Shown here piece after piece: positions 32,875 through 35,041 of a DNA stretch of 35,041 nucleotides (the stretch's first letter is position 1; each line of letters starts with the position of its first letter). Location of the stretch: contig JALHFX010000016.1 in NCBI GenBank assembly GCA_022837595.1, positions 1 through 35,041 of the forward strand. Direction: 5' to 3'. Under the pieces are notes generated by a model, which saw only the letters and a program-made list of their open reading frames with translations, ran no database searches and was not told the DNA's origin. The translations under genes were made by a program, and so were the position numbers. This DNA is from Propionibacterium sp. (GTDB taxonomy: Bacteria; Actinomycetota; Actinomycetes; Propionibacteriales; Propionibacteriaceae).

Positions 32875-33022
32875 AGAAACCCCCTTCGGCTCGCATGTTA
32901 CGGCAGGCAGTGCTGTCTTCGACAATGCGAGCCCGTCCCGCTCGGTGGTGGCTCCGACTCAATTAACGCTCACGCGAGCAGTTCTAAGCGTGGTCACGAA
33001 AGAAATTAGTCCAGCTTTGGGG

Positions 33023-33051
33023 TTGCAGATTGATACGTTTCAATCTATGCT
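33023..33051 (+). promoter_or_regulatory. Predicted promoter of the rhamnose operon
   Basis: A TTGCAG box (33023-33028) is separated by exactly 17 bp from TATGCT (33046-33051). These are fair matches to the sigma-70 -35 and -10 consensus. It lies ~70 bp upstream of the chosen rhaM start, and the 17-bp spacer contains the operator palindrome. It was assigned by inspection only. Confidence 0.55.
33029..33044. promoter_or_regulatory. LacI-type operator palindrome
   Basis: ATTGATACGTTTCAAT is a 16-bp palindrome with only one mismatched pair and a central CG, the usual form of LacI/GalR-family operators. It fills the spacer between the predicted -35 and -10 boxes, so binding would block RNA polymerase. 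The divergent LacI-family gene is the obvious candidate ligand. Confidence 0.65.
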
Positions 33052-33118
33052 CTAGTCATCGGGCAACGAGAGGCCCGGGGTCAACAAAACGATGGTCAAC
33101 GAAACGATGAGGTCACCA

Positions 33119-33478
33119 ATGACTGCAACGATCAGCGAAATATTGGACGGCACCGATGCACGTTCATCACAGCGGGCCTGCATCCTTCTGCAGGTGAAAC
33201 CAGAGCGTCTCACCGAATACCTGGAAGTGCACCAGCACGTCTGGCAGGAGATGCGAGACGCCCTATCCCGCTGCGGGTGGCGGCACTATTCACTCTTCGT
33301 TCGAACCTCGGACGGGCTCGTCGTGGGGTATTTCGAATCCGACGACGTGGACGCGGCGATCGCAGCGATGGAGTCCGAACCAGTCAACACTCGTTGGCAA
33401 GCGGAAATGGCCCAGTACTTCTCGCAACCGTCGGGCGGTACCGCGCAGCGGCTGTCCCAATACTTCTACCTCGCCTAA
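33119..33478 (+). CDS. rhaM: L-rhamnose mutarotase
   Basis: The protein has 119 residues from the ATG at 33119 (GATGAGG about 9 nt upstream); two earlier in-frame ATGs are possible. RACILLQVKPERLTEYLEVH gives the typical first strand and helix. WQEMRDALSRCGWRHYSLF, GYFESDD and the C-terminal WQAEMAQYF follow the RhaM pattern of a dimeric alpha/beta barrel. It interconverts the alpha and beta anomers of L-rhamnose. It is first in an operon with a sugar transporter and L-rhamnose isomerase, under a LacI-type operator. Confidence 0.9.
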   Translation: MTATISEILDGTDARSSQRACILLQVKPERLTEYLEVHQHVWQEMRDALSRCGWRHYSLFVRTSDGLVVGYFESDDVDAAIAAMESEPVNTRWQAEMAQYFSQPSGGTAQRLSQYFYLA

Positions 33479-33511
33479 CCCAATATCTTCCATCCTGGAC
33501 AGGAGAACCTC

Positions 33512-34807
33512 ATGGCGAAACGTGAAATAACCGGCTGGAAGGCCACAATCCTGGTCTCAATGTCGAACTACATCGACTCCGGGTCGATCATCGCGATTGC
33601 GACCTCCCTCGCTTTCTGGAAGACCGCATACTTCCCGGGAGACGACGGGACGATCACCGGGCTTCTGGCCGCTTTCAGCTCCAACGCATTCGGCGCTGCC
33701 ATCGGCGCCCTGATCGGTGGCCCGTTGTGCGACAAGTACGGCCGCAAGTTCATCTACACCTACGACCTGCTGGTCTACGCGCTGGGCGGCGCGATCATCG
33801 TATTCGCCGCTAATCTCCCGATGCTGTTCATCGGGTTCGTGATCACAGGCCTGGCAGTGGGCGCATCTGTCCCCGCAGGCTGGACCTATATCGCAGAGTT
33901 CGCACCCACCAAGAGTCGCGGCCGTCACATCGCGACAACCCAGCTGGCCTGGTCATTCGGGCCGTTCATCGGATTCGGTCTTGCTGCCGCGCTCACCCCG
34001 CTCGGGCTACTCGGAAGCAGACTGATCTTCGCGCACCTGGTCATAATCTCATTGGTCACCTGGTATCTGCGGCGAGACCTGAACGAATCCGAGGCGTGGC
34101 AAGAAGCCAAGGGTGGCGCCAACGCCCGCCCGCCGTCCACCTTCGAGTCGATGAAGGAACTGTTCAGCCGGCGCGTCAACGTCACTGCGCTCCTCTTCCT
34201 GGCCAGCATCTACACCTTCTGGAACCTGGCAGCCAGCCAAAACGGTATCTTCCTGCCCACCATCTTGAACTCGATGGGCTTCAACACTCTCCAGTCCGAC
34301 CTGTTCTCCATGCTGTCGTGGGGGTTCGTGATCATCTCAACCGGGATCTTCATGCTCGTGGTCGACCGCGTTCCTTACCGGCTCCACTTCATCTTCGGCG
34401 CCGGGCTGGCAATCATCGCCTGGGTGGTCCTGGTCTTCGGGCCGTCGACGGCCGCAGCGACAGCCTTCGGATACGCGATCATCTGGGGTCTGTCGGCAGG
34501 CCCGTCCGCGCAGGCCTTCTATTCGATCTGGTCACCTGAACTATTCGCAACGCCCTATCGTTCCGGCGCTCAAGGCATCGTCTTCTTCGTCGTCCGGCTG
34601 GCCAGTGGCCTCATCTCGCTGATCTTCCCGATCATCCTGGCCAAGCAGAATGGTCTGCTCATCGACGGCCTGATTCTCATCGGCTTCCTGGTCGCCGCAC
34701 TGCTCATCGGCGGCATCTGGACGCCGAAGACCCAAGGCAAGAGCCTCGAAGACATCGAAATCGAGCGCTATGGCGAACGTGTCACCAATGTCGACGTCCG
34801 CTCCTGA
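33512..34807 (+). CDS. MFS sugar transporter, probably L-rhamnose
   Basis: The protein has 431 residues with AGGAG upstream of the ATG at 33512. There are about 12 hydrophobic segments. The MFS signature between helices 2 and 3 is GGPLCDKYGRKF. PAGWTYIAEFAPTKSRGRH between helices 4 and 5 is a sugar-porter feature. Its place between rhaM (33-bp gap) and rhaI makes uptake of L-rhamnose the best guess. The substrate is inferred from context only. Confidence 0.85.
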   Translation: MAKREITGWKATILVSMSNYIDSGSIIAIATSLAFWKTAYFPGDDGTITGLLAAFSSNAFGAAIGALIGGPLCDKYGRKFIYTYDLLVYALGGAIIVFAANLPMLFIGFVITGLAVGASVPAGWTYIAEFAPTKSRGRHIATTQLAWSFGPFIGFGLAAALTPLGLLGSRLIFAHLVIISLVTWYLRRDLNESEAWQEAKGGANARPPSTFESMKELFSRRVNVTALLFLASIYTFWNLAASQNGIFLPTILNSMGFNTLQSDLFSMLSWGFVIISTGIFMLVVDRVPYRLHFIFGAGLAIIAWVVLVFGPSTAAATAFGYAIIWGLSAGPSAQAFYSIWSPELFATPYRSGAQGIVFFVVRLASGLISLIFPIILAKQNGLLIDGLILIGFLVAALLIGGIWTPKTQGKSLEDIEIERYGERVTNVDVRS

Positions 34808-34878
34808 GTACGTCTACGACCCCAATCCAACAGTCCTTACCGCAGAAGAATCACAACCCGAAGAAGGAGTATCTGAAA

Positions 34879-35041
34879 TGTTAGATTTCCAGTCCATCAC
34901 CGATCAACTCGCTCAACTGGTCATCGAGGTTCCCTCGTGGGCCTATGGGAACTCGGGCACCCGCTTCAAGGTGTTCGGCAGCCCGGGCACCCCGCGCACC
35001 GTCCAGGAGAAGCTGGCCGATGCTGCACAGGTCAACGCCTT
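34879..35041 (+). CDS. rhaI: L-rhamnose isomerase, 5' part only
   Basis: The first 54 codons are present and the window ends inside the gene. GAAGGAG at 34864-34870 supports the ATG at 34879. VPSWAYGNSGTRFKVFG and TPRTVQEKLADAAQV match the N-terminus of the bacterial RhaI-type L-rhamnose isomerase (TIM barrel, metal-dependent, L-rhamnose to L-rhamnulose). It is third in the operon after rhaM and the transporter. Confidence 0.9.

Noticed and set aside
32968..32979. GCTCACGCGAGC palindrome as a second LacI operator
   Set aside because: It has a central CG and inverted arms but differs fully from the better site at 33029-33044, and GC-rich palindromes of this length are common in this genome.

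Overview
The window looks like the chromosome of a GC-rich actinomycete (Actinomycetota, possibly Propionibacteriales; genus not determinable). The evidence is strong GC bias at third codon positions, several GTG starts, and a typical actinobacterial set of housekeeping genes in the right third. About 26.6 kb on the left is one large CRISPR-Cas island. About 8.4 kb on the right is ordinary metabolism.

The island holds three CRISPR arrays that share one 37-nt repeat (132-455, 12891-13855, 25240-25639). All are read on the minus strand from a conserved leader at their right-hand end. It also holds one cas6 (25850-26569), one adaptation pair of RT-cas1 and cas2 (10673-12859), and two complete, separate type III-D effector operons on the minus strand. 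Operon A (2998-10588) reads cas7-insertion-like, cas10, cas7, csx10/cas5 with a helical tail, cas7-2x, csx19-like. Operon B (14979-23401) reads cas10, a cas7-cas5-cas11 fusion, cas7-2x, csx19-like, cas7-insertion-like. B resembles the III-Dv architecture with a Cas7-5-11 fusion. A carries the same parts with Cas7 and Csx10 still separate. Both Cas10 proteins keep the GGDD cyclase motif and lack an HD domain, so signalling by cyclic oligoadenylate is the expected output.

The probable signal-responsive genes are a TIR-SAVED protein with a duplicated C-terminal domain (854-3028, plus strand), a Csx3/Crn3-type ring nuclease (23775-24092), and a two-helix membrane protein coupled to it (24089-24694). 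A decayed second TIR-SAVED copy lies at 14251-14942. Arrays 1 and 2 are each followed by a leader, a copy of the last ~35-40 codons of cas6, and a TIR-SAVED gene or remnant. Array 3 is followed by the leader and the intact cas6. The island therefore grew by duplication of array-leader-cas6-end blocks. A plausible working model is: RT-Cas1/Cas2 captures spacers (possibly from RNA), Cas6 processes all three arrays, both III-D complexes share the crRNAs, target RNA triggers cyclic oligoadenylate, TIR-SAVED responds (predicted NAD+ cleavage), and Csx3 limits the signal.

Right of cas6 lie a class I glutamine amidotransferase overlapping a YbdK/GCS2-type carboxylate-amine ligase, an AlkD-like DNA glycosylase-fold protein, glycogen branching enzyme glgB, and a LacI-family regulator divergent from a rhamnose operon (rhaM, MFS transporter, start of rhaI). 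A palindromic LacI-type operator sits exactly in the spacer of the predicted rhaM promoter.
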